DNA from: Acorus gramineus
Lineage: Eukaryota > Streptophyta > Magnoliopsida > Acorales > Acoraceae
DNA length: 64,000 nucleotides
NCBI GenBank assembly: GCA_030737835.1
Contig: CM060854.1
Location: forward strand, 18,823,858-18,887,857
Direction: 5' to 3'
A program made the position numbers and the translations under genes. The notes beneath the pieces were generated by a model. It saw only the letters and a program-made list of their open reading frames with translations, was not told the origin of the DNA and made no database searches. Of this stretch, positions 31,097 through 41,800 are shown in pieces (positions within the stretch are counted from its first letter, which is position 1; each line of letters begins with the position of its first letter).

Positions 31097-31509
31097 AATT
31101 ATCAATGACAAATAACATTAAGACAGCTCCCAGTCAGGGGTCTAGAGTTCAATGAGAATCACAAGACCTACAAAATTTAAAAAGTCATTTATACAATACA
31201 ACTTGATTCTCCTTACTCCCATTCGGACAGTGTGTATTTTGATTTTATTGGAATGGATATATATCTACATTTTTGCTCAAAAAATATTTTGCATCAACAT
31301 ATGTTCTTACTCAACTTGCACGTATATCCCAATGCACATGCGTATCTGACCATGTACAAGATCAAAACCATGGCCCGACCATGGAGCCCTCTATCGAGCA
31401 CAATTCATCTTTTCTTGGGCTCTGAATTCCAGTTCTCTTGATCGGATTACTACATCCTGACTACATTTTGATTCAAACAGCTCCTCGCCATGAGTTGGGA
31501 GCCATCACC

Positions 31510-34080
31510 CTAACTAGTATATCTATCCCAATACCCCTCATCCTCACATGAGCACTTCCCATCCCGAAAATGGTGAAAATGCTCAGCATCCCTCACTGTG
31601 ACCTCCCGCCGCACCACCTTCGAAATGAACTTCACGACATCGTGACACACCCCGCACATGTACATGTTCTTCGTCACCCAAATGCGTGTCCCAGGCGTCG
31701 TATTGATCAGTGCGAACGCCACCGCAGCCCTCTCACTGTGGCCGCAAAAAACCTCCGCCTTCGATGCCTCCATCGCATCCGAAAACCCATGTCGAACACC
31801 TTTCATCCTCTCGTAAAACACCCTCAGCACCGCCTCGATCTCCTTCATCTGCGGGTGCGACTCGTCCCCGATGAGGAACGCGTGCACAGTCCCCTTCACT
31901 TCGACCCAGCTACACCCCGCATCGACGGTGAGCCCTCTCTCTCTCATAAACCTCCTCACCTTTGCGACTTTGTCCCAACACCCATCGTCCGCGTAAAGGT
32001 TACACAAGAGCACGTAATATCCGACGCTTTTCGCATCCAATTCAAAGATCGCCCGCGCCGCGACCTCTCCGAGACTCACCAGCCTATGTATTCTGCACCC
32101 ATTCAACAATGCACCCCAAACCGCCGCATCCGGTCGAACTGGCATTCGTTCTATGAACCCCCGTGCATCATCCAAACGACCCGCGCGAGCCAACAAGTCT
32201 ACCACGCACGCGTAGTGCTTCAGGTTCGGCTCGACTGAGTACACCCGTCTCATGCTATCGAAGTACTCAAGCCCTTCGTCCACCATCGAAGATCGACTAC
32301 ACGAGCACAAGAGCGCGACAAACGTCACCTCGTCGGGTGGAAGGCCTTCCTTTATCATCCTATTGAAAAGCCCGATCGCGAGGTCCCCATGCCCCTGTTT
32401 CGCGAATCCAGTGAGCATTATATTCCAAGACGTCGCGTCCTTGTTCGTGTGCGCGTTGAAGTGCAACCACGCGATTTCGGTCCGCCCGCATTTGACGTAC
32501 ATGTCGAGAAGCGCGTTCGGAAGGAAACCGTAGAAGCTTTGCCCGGTCTTCAACGCGCGCGCGTGTATTTCTTTCCCGCACATCAGCGCGCCTATCCTCG
32601 CACACGCGGAGAGCGCGATCACCAACGCAACCTCATTGGGCTTCGCGCTCGCTTGCATCTTTCGGAAGAATTTCAGCGCTTCGAAGCTCCGGTCGTTGAT
32701 GCGATACCCCGAGACCATAGAACTCCACGAGATCACGGTCTTCTCACGCATCTTTTTGAATACATCGACCGCCTTGTCTACGCATCTACACTTCGAGTAC
32801 ATGTCGATGAGCGTGTTCGCGACGACGGGGTACGATGCGAGCCTCCTCTTCCTCGCGAGCTCGTGAATCTCGAGACCCATGTCGAGGTGTCGCAATTCAG
32901 CGCACGCGGAGAGCGCGCTTGCAATCGTGACTTCGTCCGGTGCGATCTCTTCCAACTTCATCTGCTCGTAGAGCTCAAGCGCGATGTCAGGGTACCCATT
33001 CTTCTCGAACCCTGAAATCATCGCCGTCCACGAAACCACGTCCTTCGCGCCTGTCCGAGCGAACACTTTCTCCGCCTCACGCAACTCGCCCAATCCACAG
33101 TACATCTCAATCAACGAATTGCACGTCGAGACGTTGATCTGAAAGCCCGCCTTGATCGCGAAACCATGCACCCCCCTCGCGAACCTCACATCGCCTAGCG
33201 ACTTCGAAGCGGAGACCACGCTCGTCGCGGTCATCAAATCGGGCTCCACCAAAAGCGTCCGCATCTCTATAAACAACACCAAGCCCTCGAAATGCTCATC
33301 ATTCTCGACGTGCCCAGCAATCATCGCATTCCACGATATCCGATCGCGAACATTCAATCCATCGAAGACCCTCCTCGCAACACCCGCGTCGCCGCACTTT
33401 GAGTACATCGTGACCAACGCGTTGACAACGTCTGTCTCCGAAGTGAACCCGTATCGGACAACATGCGCGTGGACCTCCCGGCCCGTGCGCCGGTTCGGGA
33501 TCCCGCCGCAAGTGCGCAGAACGCACGGGAACGTGTACACGTCGGGCCGGACCGAGGCCCGAAGCATCCGCGCATAGAGGCGCAACGCCTCGTCGAAGTG
33601 GCCCGACTTGGCGAACCCGCCGATCACGACGTTCCAAGAAAACAAGTCCCTCTCAGACATTCTGTCGAACACCTCGCGCGCGCGAGACAGGTCACCGATT
33701 CTCACGAAGAGAGAGAGTGCGGCGTTTCCGATGCGTAAGCTTAAGAGGGTGCGCGCGGAACGCGCGTGCGAGTACACGTGGAGACCCTCCGGCGCCGCCA
33801 GGAGGCGGTCGCAGAGCCTGAAGAGGGCGACGAAGGAGTCCTCGTCGACGGGGAGTCTGTGTTTGGCGGAGGAGTGGAGGAGGTTGAGAGCCTGTTCGAG
33901 GTCGCCATGGTTGCAGAGCTTTGGGATTTGTGAGGGGTCTGGGGACTTGGTGAGGGAGATTTGGGGTTCGGAAGGGGTTGGGGAGAAGGTGAGGCGAGTG
34001 GGTCTTCTGGGTTTTTTAGGGGTAGTGAAAAGGTGGGGTTTTTGGTGGGTTAACGGAGGTTTAGCTGGTGTTGCTGACAT
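31510..34080 (-). CDS. ECB2: Chloroplast PPR protein of the PLS-DYW class, ECB2/VAC1-like RNA editing factor
   Basis: Intronless, 856 residues. The N-terminus (about 1-50) is rich in S, T, P and basic residues with few acids, fitting a plastid transit peptide. Then come tandem P, L and S pentatricopeptide repeats (about 60-640) that would bind RNA, an E/E+ region (about 645-760) and a C-terminal DYW deaminase domain. That domain has H-S-E at 781-783 and C-x2-C-H at 809-813 as the zinc/catalytic centre, plus HH and CSC near 836-845. From memory, the repeats after 480 and the ...TVDAGCSWVEVKG segment agree closely with Arabidopsis ECB2/VAC1 (At1g15510), which is needed for editing of plastid accD and ndhF transcripts. 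The end reads ...CSCEDEGYW plus five residues instead of a terminal DYW triplet. Strong GC bias at third positions. Orthology should be confirmed by a tree because this family is large. Confidence 0.9.
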   Translation of the reverse strand: MSATPAKPPLTHQKPHLFTTPKKPRRPTRLTFSPTPSEPQISLTKSPDPSQIPKLCNHGDLEQALNLLHSSAKHRLPVDEDSFVALFRLCDRLLAAPEGLHVYSHARSARTLLSLRIGNAALSLFVRIGDLSRAREVFDRMSERDLFSWNVVIGGFAKSGHFDEALRLYARMLRASVRPDVYTFPCVLRTCGGIPNRRTGREVHAHVVRYGFTSETDVVNALVTMYSKCGDAGVARRVFDGLNVRDRISWNAMIAGHVENDEHFEGLVLFIEMRTLLVEPDLMTATSVVSASKSLGDVRFARGVHGFAIKAGFQINVSTCNSLIEMYCGLGELREAEKVFARTGAKDVVSWTAMISGFEKNGYPDIALELYEQMKLEEIAPDEVTIASALSACAELRHLDMGLEIHELARKRRLASYPVVANTLIDMYSKCRCVDKAVDVFKKMREKTVISWSSMVSGYRINDRSFEALKFFRKMQASAKPNEVALVIALSACARIGALMCGKEIHARALKTGQSFYGFLPNALLDMYVKCGRTEIAWLHFNAHTNKDATSWNIMLTGFAKQGHGDLAIGLFNRMIKEGLPPDEVTFVALLCSCSRSSMVDEGLEYFDSMRRVYSVEPNLKHYACVVDLLARAGRLDDARGFIERMPVRPDAAVWGALLNGCRIHRLVSLGEVAARAIFELDAKSVGYYVLLCNLYADDGCWDKVAKVRRFMRERGLTVDAGCSWVEVKGTVHAFLIGDESHPQMKEIEAVLRVFYERMKGVRHGFSDAMEASKAEVFCGHSERAAVAFALINTTPGTRIWVTKNMYMCGVCHDVVKFISKVVRREVTVRDAEHFHHFRDGKCSCEDEGYWDRYTS

Positions 34081-34386
34081 TTGTGAAGATGAACATGGAC
34101 TTCTTTTTCAAGGGTCTTATCAATGGTTTTTTTTTTTTTTTTTTATGTGGGGGGAGTTTTAACTTTTAAGTGAAGTATAAGATAATTCGTTTGATATTGC
34201 ACTTGAGGTTTGGATAAAATGTTTTAGAAACAAGAGAAGGTAATTAAAAGATTGAACCTTTCAACAATGTGCTTTTGGTCTGACTTGCATGCAATGATAT
34301 AATTTGGACCACACAATCGAGCATCCTACACATAGACAAATATCAGTATATCTTTTACATTTAGAACCAGCGTGTTAATTCTTTGG

Positions 34387-34803
34387 GTTTTTTTTAATAT
34401 ACATCCCTGTTAGGTGTCCCAGTTGCAGAAATACCCCAGTTAAATTCGAGTTTGTATCAATACCACTATTAAAAATAATAATTAATGCTTATGTACCCTT
34501 TCGTTACTCATAGTAAGCGAACAAGAGTTGACTATGGTTAATATGCTCAACACACAGATATTTTATCTATCTGTTCCCAACTAAACCCCCCTACCCAACC
34601 CGATTAACCCATCACCATCTCCACTAAACCCTCCCCTTCCGACATTTCACCCCCACCAAATCCTAACCACACCTAACAGAGACTAACCATAAAGGCACAG
34701 AAGCATTATTTATTATTTTAGTAGGGGTATTGATGCAAACTCGAATATACGAGGGGTATTTTTGTAACCGGGAAACCTAACAAGGGTATATGCAGAAAAA
34801 ACC
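34387..34803. mobile_element. Mutator-like MITE with ~120-bp inverted repeats
   Basis: The left half (from gttttttttaatatacatc) and the reverse complement of the right half (ggttttttctgcatatac) align for about 120 bp, both passing through TTCGAGTTTG(T/C)ATCAATACC. The flanking 9-mers ATTCTTTGG (34378-34386) and ATTCTTTTC (34804-34812) match at seven positions, a decayed Mutator-type duplication. It lies about 300 bp upstream of the PPR start codon. Non-coding. Confidence 0.6.
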
Positions 34804-34812
34804 ATTCTTTTC

Positions 34813-35553
34813 CTGATGAAGAAGACTTCATTTGTCCAAAAATCTTAATATATTACACGGAATAAGAAATTTTACCTTCATGTCAAGGGATGAACGTAAA
34901 AATAAAACATTTTAAATGTTTTTTTTAGTCGAATGAAAGCATATCTATTTCAAGAAATAAACTATGTCAGAAATTAAGGTTATAGGGAAATGATGAAAAT
35001 AAGCAAAAAAAAACAAAGGAAAAAAATAAGCGGGGGTGGGGTGGATGACCAATTTGGTTGTGTAATCCAACAAATTTATATCTCAGATTTAATGTGCCTC
35101 GGGCCTTCGGATGATCGATTGATCAATACGAATTACACTGTAGTAGACACACAAACTGGGTTAATTAAGATTTAGACTAAATGTTTTTTAAAATTTGATA
35201 TATTATTATGTCTACGATTAGTTGTAACATTTTTATCAGTAAATATCACAAGACTTTATTGTCAATATTAACCTGAACCACACGTAAATTTGTGTGTCTC
35301 ATGCGCAACAATTGATACCAGAGTGATCCAAGCACCACAAAAAACAATCCAATCTTTCATGTTAAAATTTTGCAGATGAGCATGAAAAATAGAATCAAAG
35401 TGATGAACTCTCATCTTGAAGAACTTAAAAATCAAATTTGTAGCTTATCATACACCATCCCTGTTCCAAGTCTCCAAAAAAACAGAGCCCCCCCCCTCAC
35501 ACTTACAATCACAAACACCAAACAAATACTTCTGTTTTCAAACATTCCCCAAA
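34813..35553. other. AT-rich spacer between PPR promoter side and F-box 3' end
   Basis: No gene is supported. The right part (from about 35400) is the 3' UTR side of the minus-strand F-box gene. ORFs of 60-70 codons here have no recognisable features. Confidence 0.4.
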
Positions 35554-36699
35554 TCAAATTCCATTCTTTCTCCCTCCGACGATAGACCGGAGTCCAAGCC
35601 CCGACGACAGCGACATCCCGGCCATGTTCGACCCTCTCTGGCCGGTCTCCGGCACCGGAATCCATGTCCACTCACACCTCGACCTCTCATAACACAACCA
35701 TATGAGGTCTCTCGACCCTCTAAAATCAGACAACAAAACCACTCTAACAACCCCACCTTTCTCTTCCAAACACCCCCTCATCACACTAAAAGCCCTCCCA
35801 ACCTTCAAAAGCGCCGCCTTTGGAACACTCGAAACCATCTCCCACTCTCTGTAATCCGAACCCAACCCATACAAATCCACCCCCTTCAAAACCCTCCCCC
35901 CCTCGCCGGCGACCTCGGCCGACCGGACCACCGCGACCCACCCGTCCCCGTACACGTGCAACCCATCGGAACCCACCGACCCATTATTGAATCTTGGCCG
36001 GAGAACCGTCGGTCTTTCACTGACGCGCATTAGTACACTCTCATGTTCGAAATTCACGATATTCAACAACAACCCATCTATGGGTCTCGCCTCCGCCGCC
36101 TCCTCTGCCTCCAGGGACCGCCACGCGTCGGTGTCCGAGCAGTACTCGAATTGGGTTGGCTTGTTCTGATGCAACTCGGCGAAGATGAACCGGAATCCGC
36201 CCGAACCGGCCGGGCCGGGGACCAATTTGAGCCCGGACCGGCGCCAGGAGTCCGTGCCCCGGCGACCCAGTGGACTGATTGGGATCCTCCGATAGGCCCG
36301 GGAAGACGAGTTATACGCGATGAGCTCTCTGTGGGAGTTGGAGGAGAAGAGGAAGTCGTCGCCGGAGGCGGCGAGGAGGTATGGGTCATCGAGCGGCGGG
36401 AGGGGGAGGCGGAGCCAGTGGGTTGAGCGGTCGGAGACGGCGCGGAGGGAGAAGTGGCTTGGCCAGTGCTTGTGGAGGAGGAAGAGCCAGGCGGAGGAGG
36501 AGTGAAGGGAGTCGTGGAGGCGGAGGAAATCAGGGGAGGCGGCGAAGGGGGAGAAGACGGAGAGGGAGACGGAGCGGAGGAGGAGGAGGAGGTCCGAAGG
36601 GGGGAGGCGGGAGAGGATGTCGTGGAGGAGCTCGGTGGGGAGGAGGTGGAGGCCCACGGCGGCGGAGTCCGGAGGCGGAGGCCAACGGGCGACCTCCAT
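35554..36699 (-). CDS. F-box protein (intronless), likely SCF ubiquitin-ligase substrate adaptor
   Basis: 381 residues, single exon. An F-box lies near residues 18-60 (LLPTELLHDILSRLPPSDLL, then a hydrophobic and basic stretch), the motif that binds SKP1/ASK in SCF complexes. The rest (about 90-370) has hydrophobic, Trp- and Gly-containing strands spaced like a degenerate kelch or F-box-associated beta-propeller, for example LAASGDDFLFSS and LHVYGDGWVAVV, which would bind the target. I cannot assign the subfamily or target. Extremely GC-rich N-terminal half, so several long antisense ORFs overlap it; they are shadows. The first ATG of the frame is used; no plastid or secretion signal is evident. 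Confidence 0.85.
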   Translation of the reverse strand: MEVARWPPPPDSAAVGLHLLPTELLHDILSRLPPSDLLLLLRSVSLSVFSPFAASPDFLRLHDSLHSSSAWLFLLHKHWPSHFSLRAVSDRSTHWLRLPLPPLDDPYLLAASGDDFLFSSNSHRELIAYNSSSRAYRRIPISPLGRRGTDSWRRSGLKLVPGPAGSGGFRFIFAELHQNKPTQFEYCSDTDAWRSLEAEEAAEARPIDGLLLNIVNFEHESVLMRVSERPTVLRPRFNNGSVGSDGLHVYGDGWVAVVRSAEVAGEGGRVLKGVDLYGLGSDYREWEMVSSVPKAALLKVGRAFSVMRGCLEEKGGVVRVVLLSDFRGSRDLIWLCYERSRCEWTWIPVPETGQRGSNMAGMSLSSGLGLRSIVGGRKNGI

Positions 36700-36900
36700 T
36701 GTTGGGCTTGTAGAGGAGACAATGAAGAACTTGGTCTATTGTGAAGCAGAAGTGTTTGGGTTTATATCAAACTAAAAGTTTGATTAATTTATGTTTACGT
36801 GGAGTGTGTTTGTGTTTGTGTGTTTTTTTTTTTTAGGGTCTTCCATACATTATTAGCATCTCTTATCTTTGAACGTTATTGAGTTGGGTGTTTATTATTA

Positions 36901-37350
36901 GGGTAAAATGCATTTGAACCCCTTGAAGTTTTTAAAACCCGCAAAAGCACCTCTTGAAGTTTTAAAACGTGCACTTACACCCCCTATCGTTAGATTTTTC
37001 ATTAAGATGAGATAAAAATACTTTAAAATTACTATTTTAACTCTTTAATTAATTCTGTAAATACCTAATAAAAAGCCAAATTAACTTTGAATATGCGTAA
37101 TAAATATTAATTATTACAATAATAAAGTCTTCGAATACATTTGGATCAATTTATTGCATGAAATAACTTACACAACAGTTAATTAAAAGGTGAAAATACG
37201 ATAATGATTTAATTAAAACGAGTAAAATTGTATTTTTGTTCTATTTTAACGGAAAATCTAATGGCAGGGGGTGTAAGTGCATGTTTTGAAACTTTAGAGG
37301 GTGCTTTTGCAGGTTTCAAAAACTTTAGGGGTTCCAAACACAATTTATCC
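36901..37350. mobile_element. Mutator-like MITE with ~110-bp inverted repeats
   Basis: Left end GGGTAAAATGCATTTGAA and right end (reverse complement) GGATAAATTGTGTTTGGA begin inverted repeats of about 110 bp that both contain TGCACTTACACCCCCT. Flanked by TTATTATTA (36892-36900 and 37351-37359), a 9-bp duplication, though this target is low-complexity. It sits about 200 bp upstream of the F-box start codon. Confidence 0.65.
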
Positions 37351-37359
37351 TTATTATTA

Positions 37360-38894
37360 TTATTTTGTTGAATATATATGTGGTCTAAATGGAGTCTCAA
37401 TGGTAGAACTTGTGTCTAACCTGCCTACATTTAAGATCAAACCATCCTATTAAATTTTATCAGTTTCCAATGAAATAAATATATGACATCTCACATGTAT
37501 AACATATGAAATTTTTGAAAAGAAAATTTCACGGGATCGAAACAAACAGACAGATGTTACCTTCCTAACTTGATCAAAAGGTCAATCACAGGGTCCCTCC
37601 AAAAAGAAAAAAAGATTTGTAATGATTTTAATCATATGTCAGTCTTGTATTTATATTAAAGATTGATAATGTCTCATTGGAATGGGGAGCAAATGTGCAA
37701 AGAATACTATTGAATTTTTTATTTTAAAAATAAATGAAGTCAACTTGGATGCTAAATGTTGCATTTGCATGCATAAGCAAGCACGCGAGGAATCATTGAT
37801 TGAGATGAGTAGATAACATAAATTTTTCTGAGGCTGACTTAAACTTTTTGGTTTACTTGTTATCGAATTGGATAGAATAGAATACTAGAATAAATTGGTT
37901 TTAGAATAATAGTTGGGGGTTATTGTTTAACTAATGCTTTGTTTGGTAACCTGGATTAGGCAGTTTGCGGGCATGATAATAAAATGGATATATTTTTCTT
38001 AAAGTGGGATAAAATGGAGTACTAATTTATATTACATTTGATATTTAGATTAAAAAAATGTTTAAACAAGCATGAAGGGGACAAGTTTTTGGCTTTCACA
38101 ACCAGCTAGGGTTTTTGGCCAAATCCACACAAAACTCAGATAGGGATGCATTCAATCCACCCAAGTTAGTCGCTGACTCAATAATAGATAGAAAAATGTT
38201 ACAATTTACACATCATTTAAACTCTTTTTTTTTTTTTGAAGTAAATGCTTTGACTAAGACTAAGTGAATGCATTCTATAAAAAAAATAACGTATATACCC
38301 AAATGCATATATTTTCTTATATTTTTCATAATTGGGCATATGATGAAATAATTGAGTATATATTACATTAGGTGACGTGATGACTGCAAACTGGAATAAA
38401 AAGGATTGAACGTAACATTTTCCTAATCGATACCGTAAACTGAATCAAACACACATAGAAGCGATCCACAGCCTGATAGAGCCCATCGCCGTTGATGTGC
38501 ATGTTGCATCTCCAATTGAAAACTGATAAGTAGTATTGATTAAAAATAACTCACAATCTCACATTTTTGGCATGTGAAATTCTCATGTGTCAATCACCTA
38601 ATAGAGACTGACAATGCGTTATGAGATACAACACTGCATGTATCCCATCTCAAAGGAAGAGTTTTTTGCACGCACACACAACATCAAGGTAACCAACCGA
38701 ATGCTTGGATTTGAACAATAAACCAGTAATTCTAACTACAAAAAAGAATTAACAAAAACATTTCACTTTATAACCTACACAAAACACTACCAAAATGGAT
38801 GAAGTAAATGAAACAATAGATCCCAACTGGCATTATTCATGTTAATATAACAAGGGATGCTCACCAATCAGGGGCTGAATACTGAAAGAGAGCT
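37360..38894. other. AT-rich spacer, no gene seen
   Basis: Only short ORFs without features. The last ~100 bases are the presumed 3' UTR of the translocase gene on the minus strand. Confidence 0.4.
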
Positions 38895-41800
38895 TCATTG
38901 GACTCCTGGAGTGGTCGAAGTCTCCGGGGTCTGCTTCACAGCCGAACCATTTGTGGAGCCATCACTTTCTGTCGCAGTTATGGGCCCATTGGTCGACTCT
39001 TTGGGAAGAGCCTTCTTCGCCTCCAACTCCTGCCGGAGATCTTCCTTCGCCAGCGGCGTGAACTGGGAATCCAGAGACTTCACGGCGGCCAACCACGCTC
39101 CGACAATCACTAGAAGTATCCCACCAAGGTATGGGGTCGAGTTCGCGAGTGAACCGAACGACAAGATCATGAACTGTTGGATCAAAGCTCCTCCTGACTT
39201 CCCCAATGGGTTGCAGACCACATCAATGGCTGCCTTTCCTTTCACCTATATGTGCATAATCAAGAGTTATGAACCGGTAAATACATTAGCTGATTGAATG
39301 ATTAAAGGAAAATGCTACGTTCAACACAGCCCACACACATTTTGATTTTCTTTTTAAAATATATACTTATTAAACGAAGTACATTCTTTTATAAAAGGTG
39401 AAGTACTTGTAAGAATTGAATGCATATATTTTTACATTTTTTGTAATAGAGTTTATATAATAGTGAAGTATATACGACAATAGACAATTTCATATACTGC
39501 ATTAGTGTGATAACGAACAAACCCTGTGTCTCAATGCCCTTTATTGAGACACTTTTGCAAACGTTATGTCACCTAATGTCGTATATGAAATTTCTAATAA
39601 AGTACATATTCTATTTTGTCAGTATAGACTCTATTATGAATAAAGTGGAAACGCATGCAATTACTACATTCGAGTATGTACATCACATTTGTGAAAGCAT
39701 GTACTTCATTAGAAAAGTACATGCTTAAAAAAAATTAATCCGTTTTGGGTCTACAAAAATGACTGCAATACTAAGTGTAACATTTTCCATGATTAAAATG
39801 TTCATACCTTTGTGTCCTCATCGAGAGGAATGTAAGCCATCTCCTTGCAAGGGTCGAACAAGCTGTATTTCGTGCTCTTACTGAAGATGTTTTGAAGGGC
39901 GCCGACGTAAACCGCAGCAAGCAGGGGAGTTATGCCGAGTGTGCCCAATACGGGAGTCAGCGGTTCCCCAAACAGAAGCAGAGAGAAGAACCCAACACCC
40001 GTGATGAGCAACACCATGGGAGTGATCGCGGCAGCAACTCCCCACCCAAATTTGCTCAGTATCCACCGTCCCACCAACATCATCGTGAAGGTCGCGATTC
40101 CGGTGGCGGTTGAAAAGTCCCCCATGAAGGAGGAGTACTCATTCGGGCTGGGAAACTACAAATTGAATCATACAAAGATAGTAAAATTTAGTGCTTTAAT
40201 TGTAAGATGATTAAAATAAGCCTAACAAAAGTTTGCACTCCCAAATGTTATATCTTTTCAGCTAAGTGTTTTGTTTTATTTTCTGGTTTCAGCTAAGTGT
40301 TTTTGTTTTATTTTCTGGTTTCAGCTAAGTGTTTTTTTTTTATTTTCTGGTTAAATCTTATCTTACCAGCAAGACTCAGATCCAGGAGAGAGGGGGTAAA
40401 ATCATGACGCACAGAATCCCCCACAAACTCTATGCATCAGGTAAGCCTAGAGGAATTCGAACTCGAGGCCTAGGGGCAGCAATCTCATGCCTCGAGCCAA
40501 TGAGTCAACCCCATGTGGGTTTGTCGAGTTTTTCACCAATGAAAACAAATATCTTCCCATACACATCAAAGCATACTATACTTTAATTCAAGCTCCCACA
40601 TGCACAGAATTAGGAATAATTCTAGTATGATGTGGAAGAATAGATCAAAACTGTTTTGGCAATAATTTTACTCTATATAACTGAATTCCGAGGGTTACCT
40701 GAGCTTTTAGCTTTGACTTCCACGTGACCTCAACAAGATTGATACTGATACCATAGGCAACAACCAAAATCGCAAGGTCCCTCACGTATCTCGAAGAGAG
40801 AAGGAATTTCATACTCTCTTTCATTCCCAACTTCGGTTTCTCCTGAAAACCCAATATTTCAAGTTATAAATATTGACGAGACGAAATAAACCATTGATGA
40901 TAGGCTCTATCAGAAATACTATACCTTCTTCTTCTTTCGGGTAACCCTTGGTAGAGAGGGGTCATTCAAAACGAATTTGTTCACTCCCCAATAGATTGTG
41001 CAGATAGTAAGACCAAGGAGAACGACAATGCTCATCATACCCTTGAGCGATATGGCCCAACCATCAACTCCTGGGCCCAAATTCTTTCGCAGATTTGAGA
41101 AGTATTTTACGGTGCGTCCAGAGAAAATAAGAGCAACGTTTGCTCCAAGGCCAAATAGGGGATAAAACCGTTTAGCTTCTTCCACGGTAGTGATCTGCAT
41201 GATCAAGTTTCAAGAATCAGTCACACTTTGTATATATGTTAATTCCTAAGCCAAATAGTGTGACTCAAGGCAAACAAGAGACAAATCTATTTATGGTAAA
41301 ATGTGTCAGGATGGAATATGCTTAGGTTTTAGAAACCTGAAGTTTTAAATAACATAATAACAAAACCGAAAAATCTGCATCAAATAATGAATTTATAGAT
41401 CCATATGCTTCCAACACATAATAGCATAGAAAATCTAATATATGAATGGGATTATTTTTTGAGCAAGCAATTATGAACTATTGAGATAACATTTAGAAAC
41501 ATCAAAGCATTTGGTATGAAATTGCTTTGACAAATTATGAATGTTACCCAAATTTTTGTGGGTATCTTCTGATGGAAGTGGGTATCTTGTTATTAAAATC
41601 ATGCATGCATGTAAATATCAGAAATAGAAAAAATCAAGCCACTTCAGGATCAAAACTTATATTGAAGTGCTTCTGTTGGCAGAACCATAGTACTGTTAAA
41701 ACAAACTATAATCAACTATTCCTCCAAACAACAAAATAGTATATGAAAAAGTCACTCAAAGAAGATCAAGATAGCAATCACACAATGATGAAACAATCCT

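Larger units (their letters stand above)
29285..31190. repeat. Local duplication, copy B (interrupted at 29581-31096)
   Basis: Homologous to 28325-28680 in the same orientation, but split by a Mutator-like element. The left part runs to 'caattatcta' at 29580 and resumes with 'aattatcaatgacaaata' at 31097. Together with copy A this defines the insertion point precisely. Confidence 0.65.

Noticed and set aside
31570..33015. Long plus-strand ORFs (222 and 208 codons) opposite the PPR gene
   Set aside because: They are antisense shadows produced by GC-biased codons of the real minus-strand PPR gene and have no domain content.
36043..36744. Several GC-rich ORFs on both strands over the F-box N-terminus
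   Set aside because: Low-complexity Gly/Arg/Ser/Pro readings of the F-box coding strand; the F-box frame has a real motif.
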